The translations under genes and the position numbers were made by a program. 64,000 bases of DNA from Trebonia sp963836195 (GTDB lineage: Bacteria > Actinomycetota > Actinomycetes > Streptosporangiales > Streptosporangiaceae): assembly GCA_963836195.1 (NCBI GenBank), contig CAWIIX010000020.1, positions 558,001 to 622,000 on the forward strand. The letters are read 5' to 3'. The notes under the pieces were generated by a model. The model searched no databases and was not told the origin of the DNA. It was given only the letters and a program-made list of their open reading frames with translations. This document shows, piece by piece, positions 46,176 to 54,961 of the stretch (its first letter is position 1; the number at the start of each line of letters is the position of its first letter).

Positions 46176-48393
46176 CCCTCGAGCCCGGCGCGCACCTGCC
46201 GGGCGGCCGCGACCAGGTTCCGCAGCGCGGCCTCGGTCTCGGCGTAGCCGCGGGTCTTCAGGCCGCAGTCGGGGTTGGCCCACAGCCGGGTCGGCCCGAT
46301 GACCCCGACCGCCAGCGTGAGCGCCTCGGCCATCTCGGCCACGTCGGGCACCCGGGGCGAGTGGATGTCCCACACGCCCGGGCCGATGCCGCGCGCGTAG
46401 CCGGCCGCGGTCAGGTCGGCGATGAACTCCATCCGCGACCGCGCCGCCTCGACCGTGGTCACGTCCGCGTCGAGGCCCGCGATCGCGTCGATGATCTCGC
46501 CGAACTCGCTGTAGCACATGTGGGTGTGGATCTGGGTCGCGTCGGCCGCGCCGGAGGTGGCCAGCCGGAACGCCCCGACCGCCCAGGCCAGGTAGGCCTC
46601 GCGGTCGGCCCGCCGCAGTGGCAGTAGCTCCCGCAGGGCCGCTCGTCGACCTGGATGATGCGGATCCCGGCCGCCTCGAGGTCGGCGATCTCGTCCCTGA
46701 CCGCCAGCGCGACTTGGCCCGCGGTCTGCGCCAGCGGCTGGTCATCGCGCACGAACGACCACGAGAGCATGGTGACCGGCCCGGTCAGCATGCCCTTGAC
46801 CGGCTTGCTCGTCCGCGACTGGGCGTAGCCGGCCCAGGCGACGGTCATCGGCCGGGGGCGGCTGACGTCGCCGTGCAGGATCGGCGGGCGGACGTACCGG
46901 GTCCCGTATGACTGGACCCAGCCGTGATCGGTGGCGGCGTACCCGTCCAGCTGCTCGGCGAAGTACTGGACCATGTCGTTGCGCTCGGGCTCGCCGTGCA
47001 CCAGCACGTCCAGGCCGATCTCTTCCTGCAGGGCGATGACCCGGTCGACTTCGGCCCGCATAACGGCCTCGTAGTCGTCGGCGGTGAGGTGCCCGGCGCG
47101 CAGGCCCGCCCGTGCCGCGCGGATCTCGGCCGTCTGCGGGAACGACCCGATCGTGGTGGTCGGCAGCGCCGGCAGCCCGTAGTCCTGCGCCGCCTGGCGG
47201 ACCGCGTAGGGGGTCCGCTCGGGGCCGTCCTCGAGCGCGTCCAGCCGCGCCCTGACCTCGGCGTTGACGACCGCGGCGGCCTTCGGCGTCGGGTCGAGGA
47301 AGACGCGGTCGCCGTGCAGCCAGCGGCCGAGCTTGACGACCTCGTCGACCTTCTGCCGCGCGAACGCCAGCCGCCCGGCCAGCGCGGGCGCCAGCGACGT
47401 TTCCGCGTCCAGGTCAAGCGGCACGTGCAGCAGCGAGCAGGACGTGCTCACGGTCAGCTCGCCGACCAGCCCGAGCAGCGACGCGCAGAGCGACAGCACC
47501 GCGGGCATGTCCGCCCGCCACACGTTCCGGCCGTCGACCACGCCGGCGACCAGCGTCTTCCCGCCGATCCCGCCGACCGCGGCGAGCGCCTCCCGGTTCC
47601 CGGGACCGGCCACGAAGTCAAGGCCGATCGCCTCGACCGGGCTCTCGCTCAGCACCGCGAGCGCCTCCCCGATCTCACCGAAGTACGTGCTCACCAGCAG
47701 CTTCGGCCGGTCGCGGAGCGACCCGAGCCGCTGGTAGGCGCGGCGGACCGCCTCGAGCTCGGCCGGGGTGCGGTCGGCCGCCAGGGTCGGCTCGTCCAGC
47801 TGCACCCACTGGGCTCCCGCCCGGTGCAGCTCCCCGAGCAGCTCCTCGTACGCGACCAGCAGCGGGTCAAGCAGGTCGAGGGGCGCGAAGCCGGGCTCGA
47901 CCGCCTTGGACAGCAGCAGGAACGACACCGGGCCGAGCACCACTGGCCGGGTCTCGATGCCGAGCTGTCTCGCCTCCCGGTACTCCCGGACCGGCTTGTC
48001 CCCGACCAGCCGCAGGTCCGTTGCCTGCTCGAGCTCGGGCACAAGGTAGTGGTAGTTGGTGTCGAACCACTTGGTCAGCTCGAGCGCGGTGACGCCCTCG
48101 GCGCCGCGCGCCATGGCGAAGTAGGCGTCGAGGCCCTCCAGGCCGGCGAACCGCTTGGGGACGGCGTTGACCATCACGGCGGTGTCGAGCACGTGGTCGT
48201 ACAGGGAGAACGTGTTCGACGGAATGTCGGACAGGCCCGCGTCGCGCAGCGTCTCCCAGGTCTGCCGGCGCAGGCCGGCCGCGGTCTGCTCGAGGCTGGC
48301 GGCCGTCTCGCGGCCCGCCCAGTACGCCTCGGTCGCCTTCTTCAGCTCGCGCTGCGGGCCGATCCTGGGGTACCCCAGTACGGTCGATTCCAT
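46172..48393 (-). CDS. metE: Cobalamin-independent methionine synthase, one frame break
   Basis: About 740 codons from ATG 48393 (ESTVLGYPRIGPQRELKKA), preceded by GAGGAG. The N-terminal barrel has LTKWFDTNYHYLVPEL and the C-terminal barrel LPTTTIGSFPQT. Zinc ligands are in HTHMCYSEF and NPDCGLKTR. A missing base near 46641, just after IRIIQVDE, splits the gene; restoring it gives the family PALRELLPLR sequence. It methylates homocysteine from 5-methyltetrahydropteroyl-polyglutamate. A cobalamin riboswitch upstream turns it off when B12 is available. Confidence 0.92.
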
Positions 48394-48424
48394 GGCTGCG
48401 TCTCCTCGCCTAGCCAACGGATAG

Positions 48425-48446
48425 CCGCGCGCCGGTTAGCGCGCGG
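48425..48446 (-). promoter_or_regulatory. Probable expression-platform hairpin of the metE riboswitch
   Basis: CCGCGCGC and GCGCGCGG pair perfectly around a 6-nt loop, between the aptamer and the metE start (32 nt away on the minus strand). It is in the right place for a terminator or ribosome-site-sequestering stem that responds to the aptamer. Confidence 0.5.
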
Positions 48447-48650
48447 GCGGTGGCAGGTCTTCGGACTCACGGGCGCGACGCCTGGCGGGCGCCTCCTACT
48501 GGCCGTCGCTTCCCAGGCCCTCGCGAGCCCAGTGCTCTGTAACGGCGGTCGTTCCCGTATACCGCTGCGGGGGCAGCCCCGGATTCGCACCGGGTTCCCT
48601 CTTGCGACCCACCCCGGCCTGTGGGGCCGGAGCGAGAACCATCGCAACGG
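48447..48650 (-). ncRNA. Cobalamin riboswitch upstream of metE
   Basis: On the minus strand the conserved elements occur in order: GGTGCGAATCCGGGGCTGCC with the following CCCGCAGCGGT, then the B12 box GTGAGTCCGAAGACCTGCCA at 48470-48451. The element sits directly upstream of metE, a standard AdoCbl-riboswitch target. The 5' boundary is approximate. Confidence 0.93.
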
Positions 48651-48766
48651 CAGTCTAGAGAGCGGCGACTGTGGGATCAACCAATTGAAGAAGGTTTTTC
48701 CTGTGGTGGGACACAAATAGACGGTGCTCTGCCCGCGTGCCTGGACGGCTTCTAGACTGGGTAATC

Positions 48767-49651
48767 GTGCGCATCGTGTCCCTGCTGCCGTCGGCGACCG
48801 AGATCGTCTACGGCCTCGGCCTGGGCGATCAGCTGGCCGGGGTGACCTTCGAGTGCGACGAGCCGCCCTCCGCCCGGACGGACAAGACCGTCGTCGTCGG
48901 CGGGCGGGACACCTCGGGGATGACCCCGGCCGCGATCGACGCCTACGTCCGCTCCCAGCTCGCCGCCGGCGACGACCTCTACACGCTGCACGCCGACGCG
49001 CTCGCCGCGCTGGCCCCCGACCTGATCCTGACCCAGGATCTCTGTCAGGTCTGCGCGCTGCCCGCCGGCCACGTCGAGGACGCGCTCGACTATCTCGGCT
49101 GCACCGCCGAGGTCGTCTCGCTTGACCCGCACCGGCTCGATGACGTCCTCGCCACGATCCGCACCGTCGGCCGGCATACCGGCGCCGAGCGGGAGGCGGA
49201 GCGACTGGTGGCCGAGCTCCGGCGGCGGCTCGCGGCGGTCGCGGACCGCGTCGCGGGACGGCGTCGGCCGCCGGTGGCCGTCATCGAGTGGACGGCGCCG
49301 CCCTTTACCGCCGGGCACTGGGTTCCCGACCTGGTCACGGCGGCCGGCGGCCGCCCCGTCGCGGCCAGTCCTGGTGGCCGTTCCGAGCAGACCACCTGGG
49401 AGCAGATCGCGCAGGCGGGGCCGGAGATGGTCGTGGTCGCCCCCTGCGGCTTCCACCTCGACGACGCCGCCGCCCAGGCCGAGCTGGTCGCCCGCCAGCT
49501 GCCGGGACTGCCGGTGTGGGCGATCGACGCCGACGGCCTGATCGTCCGCCCCGGTCCCCGCCTGGTCGACGGCGTCGAGGCGCTCGCGGCCATCTTCCAC
49601 CCCGACGCCGTAGTCGCCGCGCCGGCCGGGCGCACCCGCCGCATCGCCTAG
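48767..49651 (+). CDS. BtuF-like cobalamin-binding protein without signal peptide
   Basis: 294 residues from GTG 48767. The periplasmic-binding fold of the BtuF/FhuD class starts immediately with VRIVSLLPSATEIVYGLGLG; no signal peptide or lipobox precedes it. Later motifs are DLILTQDLCQVCALP, VIEWTAPPFTAGHWVPDL and WEQIAQAGPEMVVVAPCGF. Such signal-less homologues are common in actinobacteria and may be cytosolic corrinoid-binding proteins. It is divergent from the B12-repressed metE, which supports a corrinoid link. Confidence 0.8.
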   Translation: MRIVSLLPSATEIVYGLGLGDQLAGVTFECDEPPSARTDKTVVVGGRDTSGMTPAAIDAYVRSQLAAGDDLYTLHADALAALAPDLILTQDLCQVCALPAGHVEDALDYLGCTAEVVSLDPHRLDDVLATIRTVGRHTGAEREAERLVAELRRRLAAVADRVAGRRRPPVAVIEWTAPPFTAGHWVPDLVTAAGGRPVAASPGGRSEQTTWEQIAQAGPEMVVVAPCGFHLDDAAAQAELVARQLPGLPVWAIDADGLIVRPGPRLVDGVEALAAIFHPDAVVAAPAGRTRRIA

Positions 49652-49795
49652 CCGCCCACCCGAGCTCGACGTAGCGTCGGAGTCGGTCGTGGGCGCGTTC
49701 CGCGTCCGCACCACGCGTCCCTTGGGTCACGTTGGTTGCGGCTGCCCGGCGTTCGGGCGTGAGCGTGTGCGGTTCGGGTCGCGGGGCGCCCCTTT

Positions 49796-49850
49796 TGGAA
49801 CACAATGACGTCCAACGCGCTGGAACGGTGCCCCAAATGGAACACAATGA
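49796..49850. repeat. Direct repeat pair in the convergent gap
   Basis: TGGAACACAATGA occurs identically at 49796-49808 and 49838-49850, 42 bp apart, in the 281-bp gap between the BtuF-like and oxidase gene ends. No gene is evident. Neither neighbour has its promoter here, so a regulatory role is unclear; the repeats may be remnants. Confidence 0.4.
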
Positions 49851-49932
49851 TGGGCAGGGACCGGCGCACGGGATCGTCGGCCGAGGATAACAGCAAGAAG
49901 CGGAGGGCGTCGTGCCCAGGAGGGACCGCAAG

Positions 49933-51153
49933 TCAAGGTCGGGCATCGGGCGCCGGGTCGTAGTAGTGGGCGTACTGCCAGGTCCCTTTCTCGGCCAAGG
50001 CCTCGTCGGTGAGGGGGCCGAACCGGTCGGGGGAGAATCCGGTCAGGGTCGGCGGCGTGGCGCCTCCGGCGATACCGGCGGCCAGGAATTCGCCGATCGC
50101 CGGTGAGGACGAGAAGCCCGAGCCGTTGCAGCCGCTGGCCACCCATAGTCCGGGGACGTCGGACACCGGTCCGGCCAGGAATCGGCCGTCCGGGCTCATG
50201 GTGAACATCCCGCCCCGGTGCTCGGCGACCTGGGCGCCGTCCGCGAGCGGCACCTCCGCCCTGACCTGGCCGGCCGCCTTCTCCAGCTGCCCGAGGTCGA
50301 GCGGCACATCGTCGGTGGTGAAGGACGCGGGCTGGCGGCGTGGGTCGAGGGCCAGGGGGTCGGCCTCGAACACCCCGACCATCAGCCCGCCGCGGGCCGG
50401 CCTGAGGTACGTCGCCGCGTCGATCACCCGGACGATGGGGTCGGCCGCCCTGATCGAATCGGATGGGTCGGTGATGAGCAGCTGGTGCCGGACCGGGGCG
50501 ACCGGGATCCTGGCCTGCGCGAGCTCGCCGACCTGACGCGCCCACGCCCCAGCGGCATCGACCACGGTCGCGGCGGCAATGCGGCGGCGGGCGGTCTCGA
50601 GCCCGGTGACCCGCCTGCCCGATGTCAGCACCGCTGTTACGGGCTCCGATTCCAGGATCGGCACTCCGTGCAGCCGGCACGCGGCCAGATAGGCCTGGAT
50701 GAGGCTGTCGGGTTCCTCGATGTACATGTCCTCCGGGCACCAGACCGCAAGCTCGCTGCCGGACGGCTGGTAGTAGGCGGCGCGCTCGGCCAGCTCGGCC
50801 GGGTCGGCCTCGCGCAGGTCGACTCCCCATTGACGGGATTGGGCCAGTTCGGCCCGGAGGAACGCCTTGTGCTCGGCGGTGCGCGCCACCAGGAAGCTCC
50901 CCGTCCGCTGGACGGCTAGCGGCACGCCCGCCCATTCCTGGAAACGCGCCGCCCGCTCGATGCTGCGCCGGGCGAGCAGCGTGCGGGCCTGGTCCGCCTG
51001 CACCGATTTGAACAACCCGGCGGCGCGGCCGGAGGCCTGCGATCCCGCCGTTCCCCGGTCGACCACGACGACGGAGCGGCCGCTCAGCGCGCAGTGCAGC
51101 GCGGTGCTGAGTCCGAGCGCTCCTGCTCCGATGACCGCTATGTCGGTTTCCAC
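49933..51153 (-). CDS. FAD-dependent oxidoreductase, DAO/sarcosine-oxidase-like
   Basis: 406 residues from GTG 51153, which has AGGAGG 6 nt upstream. The dinucleotide-binding motif TDIAVIGAGALGLSTALHC is at the N-terminus. SGRAAGLFKSVQADQ, VVDAAGAWARQVGELA and the C-terminal SGCNGSGFSSSPAIGEFLA are typical of glycine/sarcosine oxidase and sarcosine dehydrogenase relatives. It oxidises an amine or amino acid to an imine with release of H2O2 or electron transfer. If the creatinase-like operon yields sarcosine, this would be a suitable next step, although it is 33 kb away. Confidence 0.82.
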   Translation of the reverse strand: METDIAVIGAGALGLSTALHCALSGRSVVVVDRGTAGSQASGRAAGLFKSVQADQARTLLARRSIERAARFQEWAGVPLAVQRTGSFLVARTAEHKAFLRAELAQSRQWGVDLREADPAELAERAAYYQPSGSELAVWCPEDMYIEEPDSLIQAYLAACRLHGVPILESEPVTAVLTSGRRVTGLETARRRIAAATVVDAAGAWARQVGELAQARIPVAPVRHQLLITDPSDSIRAADPIVRVIDAATYLRPARGGLMVGVFEADPLALDPRRQPASFTTDDVPLDLGQLEKAAGQVRAEVPLADGAQVAEHRGGMFTMSPDGRFLAGPVSDVPGLWVASGCNGSGFSSSPAIGEFLAAGIAGGATPPTLTGFSPDRFGPLTDEALAEKGTWQYAHYYDPAPDARP

Positions 51154-51248
51154 GTCGGGCCTCCTAGCGCCTGGTACGGCTGCCGGTCGGAGCCGTGGGT
51201 CCATCCAGCTCAGTTTCGGCTTCCGCCACCGGTCCGGTCTACTGGCTT

Positions 51249-52277
51249 CTATGCGTCCCAGCGGACGACGACCCGCCCCGGGATACCGGGCAGGGGCAGG
51301 GACGCCGCCTCGGCCTCGACCGCATCCCGCTCCGCGCCGGACAGCGTCCGCCAGCGCCGCACGGTCAGCGTCGCGCCCGCCCGGCGCCACGTCCCGGCGA
51401 TCTCGCCGTCCACGAGCAGCGCACCGGGCCAGACCCGCGGGGTCCAGAGCTCGCGCTGGCGATCGACGTCCGGGACCAGCAGATCCCGGTCGGCGCCCTG
51501 GAGCAGGAAAAACGCGTCGCCGCTGGGGAGCAGCCGCGCGGCCGCGGTCGGGCCGGGCTCGGTCAGAAAGACGGCTGCGTCCGCCCCGAGGATCCACGCC
51601 TCGCCGACCGGCGTCCGTACCGGCGTCAGCCTCTCACCCAGCGCCTCGAAGGCCGCGTGGGCGGGCCGGGGGCCGATCCCGGCCCAGCGCCCAAAGGCCT
51701 CAGATGTGGCCGGCCCGTAGCAGTGCAGGTAGCGGCGCGCGAGCTCGAGACGTGCCTCGCGCGGGCTCGTCGCGGGAGGGGGCACGGTCCAGACCGTCGG
51801 CTGCCGCGCGCCTTCCCACCTGATCAGGACGGTGCCGGTCGCCGCCGCGTACCTGAGGCTGTTCGGATTCACGCCCAGTCGGCGGCCGGCCTCCCCGTAG
51901 CCGATCCGCTCGTCGCCGAGGGCGGCGGCCAGGTCCGCGGCGAGCTTCTCGGCCCGGTGCCGGCCCTTGGCGTCGTCGGGCATCGTGCCGAGCGAGAAGA
52001 CGGCGAGATCGCACGCGGCGACCACGAAGACGCTGAACCGCGGCCCCCACAGCTGCACCAGCGAGGGGTCCTCCCAGGCAGCCGGCTCGGTCCCGTCGAC
52101 CCGGGCGTGGATCGACAGCACGGCCGCCCGGGGCATGCTGTCCTGCAGCCCCGCCCAGGCCGCGCGCTGCAGCGAATGCGGTCTCGGGGGAAGCCGCCGG
52201 TCGAGCGCGCCGACGTGCCGCCGGAAGGCCACTATCTGCGTCCGCGTGAGGTCGAGCCGGGTCTTGGTCCTAGTCAC
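51249..52277 (-). CDS. Winged-helix DNA-binding protein, AlkZ/YcaQ-like
   Basis: 342 residues, HTH_42 family. N-terminal LTRTQIVAFRRHVGALDRR, then RAAWAGLQDSMPRAAVLSIHARV and a middle winged-helix segment (YLHCYGPATSEAFGRWAGI). The C-terminal beta barrel has ALLVDGEIAGTWRRAG. AlkZ-type members are DNA glycosylases that unhook interstrand crosslinks and often guard genotoxin clusters, but many actinobacterial paralogues are uncharacterised. A generic repair role is inferred. Confidence 0.75.
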   Translation of the reverse strand: MTRTKTRLDLTRTQIVAFRRHVGALDRRLPPRPHSLQRAAWAGLQDSMPRAAVLSIHARVDGTEPAAWEDPSLVQLWGPRFSVFVVAACDLAVFSLGTMPDDAKGRHRAEKLAADLAAALGDERIGYGEAGRRLGVNPNSLRYAAATGTVLIRWEGARQPTVWTVPPPATSPREARLELARRYLHCYGPATSEAFGRWAGIGPRPAHAAFEALGERLTPVRTPVGEAWILGADAAVFLTEPGPTAAARLLPSGDAFFLLQGADRDLLVPDVDRQRELWTPRVWPGALLVDGEIAGTWRRAGATLTVRRWRTLSGAERDAVEAEAASLPLPGIPGRVVVRWDA

Positions 52278-52329
52278 GCCGACAAGTTAGCCCGCATCGC
52301 GGACCGTTGGCTTCCTGAATACGCACGTT

Positions 52330-53739
52330 TCACCCCGCCCGGCGGTCTTGCCCTTGCTCGGCCTCGTCCGTCGGCCCCGCCTCGTCCGTCGGCCCCGCCG
52401 ACCCCGGCGTCTCCTGCCGCGGCTGGGGCCCGGGGGGCTCCGGCGGCAACACCTCATTCGCCGACGTGTCGTACGGCGATCGCGCTCCCACCACCGCGAA
52501 CATGCCCGCGACGGCGGACTCCATCGCCGCCCGGCCCTGACCCGGCTTCACCTTCAGCGAGATGTACGACAGGGCGCCGACCGGGATCGGCAGCCAGAAG
52601 TTGACCAGCCGCCAGGCGAGCACGCCCAGCGTCGCCACGCTGCGGGTGACGCCGAACCCGACCAGCAGCAGCGGGGCGGCCGAGTCGACGACGCCGAGTC
52701 CGCCCGGGGTGAGCGGCAGGGCCCCGGCCACGTTGGCGATGCCGTAGGCGGCGAACAGCTCGATCGGGTTGACGGTGCTGCCGAAGGCGGCGATGAAGCA
52801 CCACAGCGAAGCGGCGTCGAGCAGCCAGTTGAGCGAGGCCCAGACCAGCGCCCAGGCCAGCACGCGCTTGTCCTTGGCCATGGCGGACGCGGTCTTGCTG
52901 GCCTGGCGAACGGCCGCCTCGAGGCGATCGCCGCTTACCCAGGGGATCTTGTCGCCCACCCAGTGCAGGATCCGGGACGCCCGCTCGGTGCCGCGGGTGA
53001 CGCCGACGATCACCAGGGCCACCGCCGCCAGCAGCACTGTCCCAATGATGGCGACGGTTCCGTAAATGGGCCGGAACCCGGCCAGCGGGATCGAGATGAC
53101 CAGGGACAGCCACAGCAGCACGTTCAGGACGATGGTCGAGCCGAGCCCCTTGGCCGCCATCATCACGCCGGCGTCGTTGGCCGAGATGCCCTCGTTGGTG
53201 AACAGCCGGAACCCGAGCGCGGCGGTGCCCAGCGTCCCGGCCGGGATGACGTGCGCGACCGCCGCCGCCGACAGGTCGATGCGGAACAGCCGGGACAGGC
53301 TCGGCTTAGGGCCGGGCGGGAGCAGCACCTTGGTCAGCACCGCGTAGCAGAACAGCGACACGACCTCGACCACCACGCCGGCCACCGCCCACCCGGCGTT
53401 CAGCTGGTTGAGCAGGAACAGGTCCTTCCTGGCACCCACCAGCTCCGGCACCACCAGGTACTCGACGACGAGCGCCACGATGAACAGCAGCACCACCCGC
53501 CGCACCGGCTTGACCCAGGGCCGCCAGCCCCGCCACCGGCTCCAGCGACTCGGCGTGCCACCGGGGCCTCCAGGGTCGTCCGGGGACTGACCCGAGCCGT
53601 CCGGGGACTGACCCGAGCCGTCAGAGGACTGACCCGCTTCGCCCGTGCGGCCCGCGTCAGCCGGCCCTTGCGGCCCGTCGCGGTCGGCGCCGGGCCCGTC
53701 GTTCACCATCGGCCCGCTTCCCCCAGTGCCCGTACGCAT
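52330..53739 (-). CDS. YbhN/LPG-synthase-type integral membrane protein
   Basis: 469 residues. A disordered N-terminus with DGSGQSPD repeats is followed by about eight membrane helices and the flippase-like domain signature (IPAGTLGTAALGFRLF, GALPLTPGGLGVVDSAAPLLLVGFGV). A Pro/Glu-rich cytosolic tail ends the protein. Members of this family (UPF0104) resemble the transmembrane part of MprF and may move lipids or glycolipids. No catalytic domain is attached. The substrate is unknown. Confidence 0.8.
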   Translation of the reverse strand: MRTGTGGSGPMVNDGPGADRDGPQGPADAGRTGEAGQSSDGSGQSPDGSGQSPDDPGGPGGTPSRWSRWRGWRPWVKPVRRVVLLFIVALVVEYLVVPELVGARKDLFLLNQLNAGWAVAGVVVEVVSLFCYAVLTKVLLPPGPKPSLSRLFRIDLSAAAVAHVIPAGTLGTAALGFRLFTNEGISANDAGVMMAAKGLGSTIVLNVLLWLSLVISIPLAGFRPIYGTVAIIGTVLLAAVALVIVGVTRGTERASRILHWVGDKIPWVSGDRLEAAVRQASKTASAMAKDKRVLAWALVWASLNWLLDAASLWCFIAAFGSTVNPIELFAAYGIANVAGALPLTPGGLGVVDSAAPLLLVGFGVTRSVATLGVLAWRLVNFWLPIPVGALSYISLKVKPGQGRAAMESAVAGMFAVVGARSPYDTSANEVLPPEPPGPQPRQETPGSAGPTDEAGPTDEAEQGQDRRAG

Positions 53740-53764
53740 GAGGTTCGCCTACCCCGATATCGCC

Positions 53765-53784
53765 TGATCACCGTCGTGTGATCA
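53765..53784. terminator. Short inverted repeat between the PP2C and YbhN-like genes
   Basis: TGATCAC-N6-GTGATCA, 7-bp arms, lies between the YbhN-like start and the PP2C stop (both minus strand). It could terminate the upstream operon or be an operator for the YbhN-like gene. Confidence 0.35.
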
Positions 53785-53809
53785 ATTTCGTCCCCTGGCA
53801 TACGGATTG

Positions 53810-54961
53810 TTACTCTGCGCGGCCGGCCCACTGCACAAGCAACAGTGTGGCATCGTCTCGTAGTCCCTCGGGCTGATGCTCGAGCAGCGCCCGGACCAGG
53901 CGCCGCAGGATCTCCTCAGGCGGCCGTCCGCTGGCGGCCTCCTGCTCGAGCAGGTCGGTCAGCCGGTCGAGTCCGAACAGCTCCCCGTCGGCTGCCCGGG
54001 CCTCGGTCACCCCGTCGGTGTACAGCAGCACCGCGTCGCCGGGTTCCAGATCGACGACGCCCAGCTTGGGCCGCCCGCGCAGCCCGAAGGGAAGGACCGG
54101 CTCGTTGGCCAGCTCCGCGACGACCTTGCGCCCGCGCAGCAGCAGCGGCGGCGGGTGCCCGGCGCACGACCACTCCAGCCGCCCAGAGGTGAACGCCAGC
54201 CTCCCGATGACGCCGGTGGCGAACGAATCGTCATCGTAGTTGCTGGTCAGAGCCTCGTCTATGGCCGTGTGCATGTCCGCTATGGAGGCGCCGCGGCGGC
54301 GCGCGTGCCGGTAGGCGCCGATGGCGAGCCCGGTCAGCAGCGTCGAGGAAATGCCGTGCCCCATCCCGTCGATGATCGCGAAATCGAGGTGACCGCCGCT
54401 GATCGAGTAGTCGAACGCGTCCCCGGCGATGTCGTAGGCGGGCTCGAGCAGGCCGGCGATGGTGGCCCCCGGGGTGCGGGTGTTCAGCGGCGGCAGCAGG
54501 TCCCACTGCATCCCCGCCGGCAGCGACATCTCCCGCCCCTGCCGACGGACATAGGGGACATCGCTGACCCGCGCGGCGGCGGCGATGACCAGCCCGGCGA
54601 ACACGCCCAGGAGCTCGACCCGCTCGATCGTCTCGGGGGCGTCGTCACCGGTCGTGACCGCCAGCACCCCGGTCCTGCTGGCCTGCTCGCTGACCGGGAC
54701 CCAGACCCGGATCCCGTCGTCGCGCTCGCTGGTCACCGGCTGGCCGGTGCTGAACGCCCGGCCGGCCATCGATCCGGCGACGGCCTCGGTGGCCTCCCCG
54801 GCCGTCAGCGGGAACAGCTCCTCGCCGGAGAAGTCCCCCAGGTAGACGACGGGGTCCCAGGCCGGAACCGGCTCGCAGGCGGCCGCGATCACGTGGTGAA
54901 GGTCGCCGCCGGCGGCGTCGCGCAAGACGCGGAGGGCGTCCGAGTAGCCGGGCTCACGCAT
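53810..54961 (-). CDS. GAF-PP2C (SpoIIE/RsbU-type) serine phosphatase
   Basis: 383 residues from ATG 54961. A GAF-like sensor domain occupies about residues 20-150. A SpoIIE phosphatase domain follows, with metal Asp motifs YDIAGDAFDYSI, AIIDGMGHGISS, LLYTDGVTEAR and LRDDATLLLVQW. Such proteins dephosphorylate anti-sigma-factor antagonists to activate stress sigma factors. It overlaps the MFS gene by 8 bp (ATGCGTGA), giving a three-gene coupled operon with ArsR. Confidence 0.88.
   Translation of the reverse strand: MREPGYSDALRVLRDAAGGDLHHVIAAACEPVPAWDPVVYLGDFSGEELFPLTAGEATEAVAGSMAGRAFSTGQPVTSERDDGIRVWVPVSEQASRTGVLAVTTGDDAPETIERVELLGVFAGLVIAAAARVSDVPYVRRQGREMSLPAGMQWDLLPPLNTRTPGATIAGLLEPAYDIAGDAFDYSISGGHLDFAIIDGMGHGISSTLLTGLAIGAYRHARRRGASIADMHTAIDEALTSNYDDDSFATGVIGRLAFTSGRLEWSCAGHPPPLLLRGRKVVAELANEPVLPFGLRGRPKLGVVDLEPGDAVLLYTDGVTEARAADGELFGLDRLTDLLEQEAASGRPPEEILRRLVRALLEHQPEGLRDDATLLLVQWAGRAE

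Noticed and set aside
53560..53660. Tandem repeat in the YbhN-like gene
   Set aside because: It simply encodes the disordered DGSGQSPD repeats of the N-terminus.
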